Origin: Cytophagales bacterium
Lineage (GTDB): Bacteria > Bacteroidota > Bacteroidia > Cytophagales > Cyclobacteriaceae
Length of the DNA stretch: 14,669 bases
Assembly: GCA_003541895.1 (NCBI GenBank)
Contig: DPLR01000672.1
Location: forward strand, 1 to 14,669
Direction: 5' to 3'
Shown: positions 14,409 through 14,669 of the stretch, one piece after another
Numbering within the stretch: position 1 is the first letter of the stretch
Layout of the letters: the number at the start of each line of letters is the position of its first letter
Program-made: the position numbers and the translations under genes
Notes under the pieces: generated by a model
Told to the model about the DNA's origin: nothing
Database searches by the model: none
What the model saw: the letters and a program-made list of their open reading frames with translations, nothing else

Positions 14409-14669
14409 ATGGAAAAATTAATTCAAGAATTGAAAGTTAAAATTATTGAAGCCCTCAATTTGCGTCACCTAAAGCCGGAAGACATTGGCGATGATCAGCC
14501 TTTGTTTGTTCAAGGGTTGGGACTTGATTCTATTGATGCGCTTGAATTAATCGTGCTGATGCAACAAGACTATAACGTAAAAATCACGGATCCGCAGGAA
14601 GGCCCGAAAATTTTTAAATCGGTGCGAACAATGGCCGAGTATATCACGTTGCATCACAAAGCGGAATAG
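14409..14669 (+). CDS. Acyl carrier protein (second of two)
   Basis: An 86-residue carrier protein whose stop codon is the last three bases of the window, so the gene is complete. The phosphopantetheine site is Ser41 in GLGLDSIDALELIVLM. The DSID motif and the insertion-like ITDPQEGPKIF after helix 2 distinguish it from the first ACP at 8789 (DSLD). It starts 2 nt after the ketosynthase-like gene, which suggests that the two work together, possibly on starter-unit loading. The operon almost certainly continues beyond the right edge. Confidence 0.93.
   Translation: MEKLIQELKVKIIEALNLRHLKPEDIGDDQPLFVQGLGLDSIDALELIVLMQQDYNVKITDPQEGPKIFKSVRTMAEYITLHHKAE

Overview
The window looks like a Bacteroidota chromosome, probably a Cytophagales-type member. 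The evidence is an RHS/YD-repeat protein with the LGNVR and YPFG signatures usual in that phylum, tightly packed genes mostly without Shine-Dalgarno sequences, AT-rich accessory genes, and a flexirubin / aryl-polyene (APE) type II fatty-acid-like gene cluster. This placement is inferred from gene content, not from a marker gene.

Left part (1-7103) is an accessory, conflict-type region. The 3' part of a very large surface/secreted RHS protein enters from the left edge. It has one partial and six complete Ig-like repeats of 85-90 residues, then YD repeats, an RHS core closing at an 'NPILLTDPTG' motif, and a variable C-terminal domain of about 220 residues with a papain/C39-like Cys-His-Asp arrangement. 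Two bases after its stop begins an AT-rich lipoprotein gene, a candidate immunity protein. Next comes a 680-bp REP-associated tyrosine transposase (RAYT) unit bounded by an inverted pair of hairpin repeats. Immediately after its right repeat are a short orphan reading-frame tail and a second small membrane-anchored protein; these may be the remnant of a second toxin tail with its immunity gene.

The middle (7104-7561) is a 458-bp gap without a convincing gene. It holds one perfect 7-bp stem hairpin and three copies of a 25-nt hairpin repeat, one of them inverted. The bases that differ between two of these copies are compensatory in the stem.

The right part (7562-14669) is a compact co-directional operon of ten genes with gaps of 15 nt or less or small overlaps: FabB-like ketosynthase, acyl carrier protein, LpxL/HtrB-type acyltransferase, hot-dog dehydratase, secreted protein of unknown function, 4HBT thioesterase, second ketosynthase, FAD-dependent halogenase/oxidoreductase-like protein with a WxWxIP motif, short ketosynthase-like protein without an active-site cysteine, and a second acyl carrier protein. 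Together they fit building a polyene acyl chain on a carrier protein (ketosynthases extend, dehydratase makes double bonds), possible oxidation or halogenation by the flavoprotein, and transfer by the acyltransferase. A ketoreductase, an aryl-starter ligase or ammonia lyase, and DarA/DarB-type genes are not in the window and would be expected downstream, since the operon is still running at the right edge.
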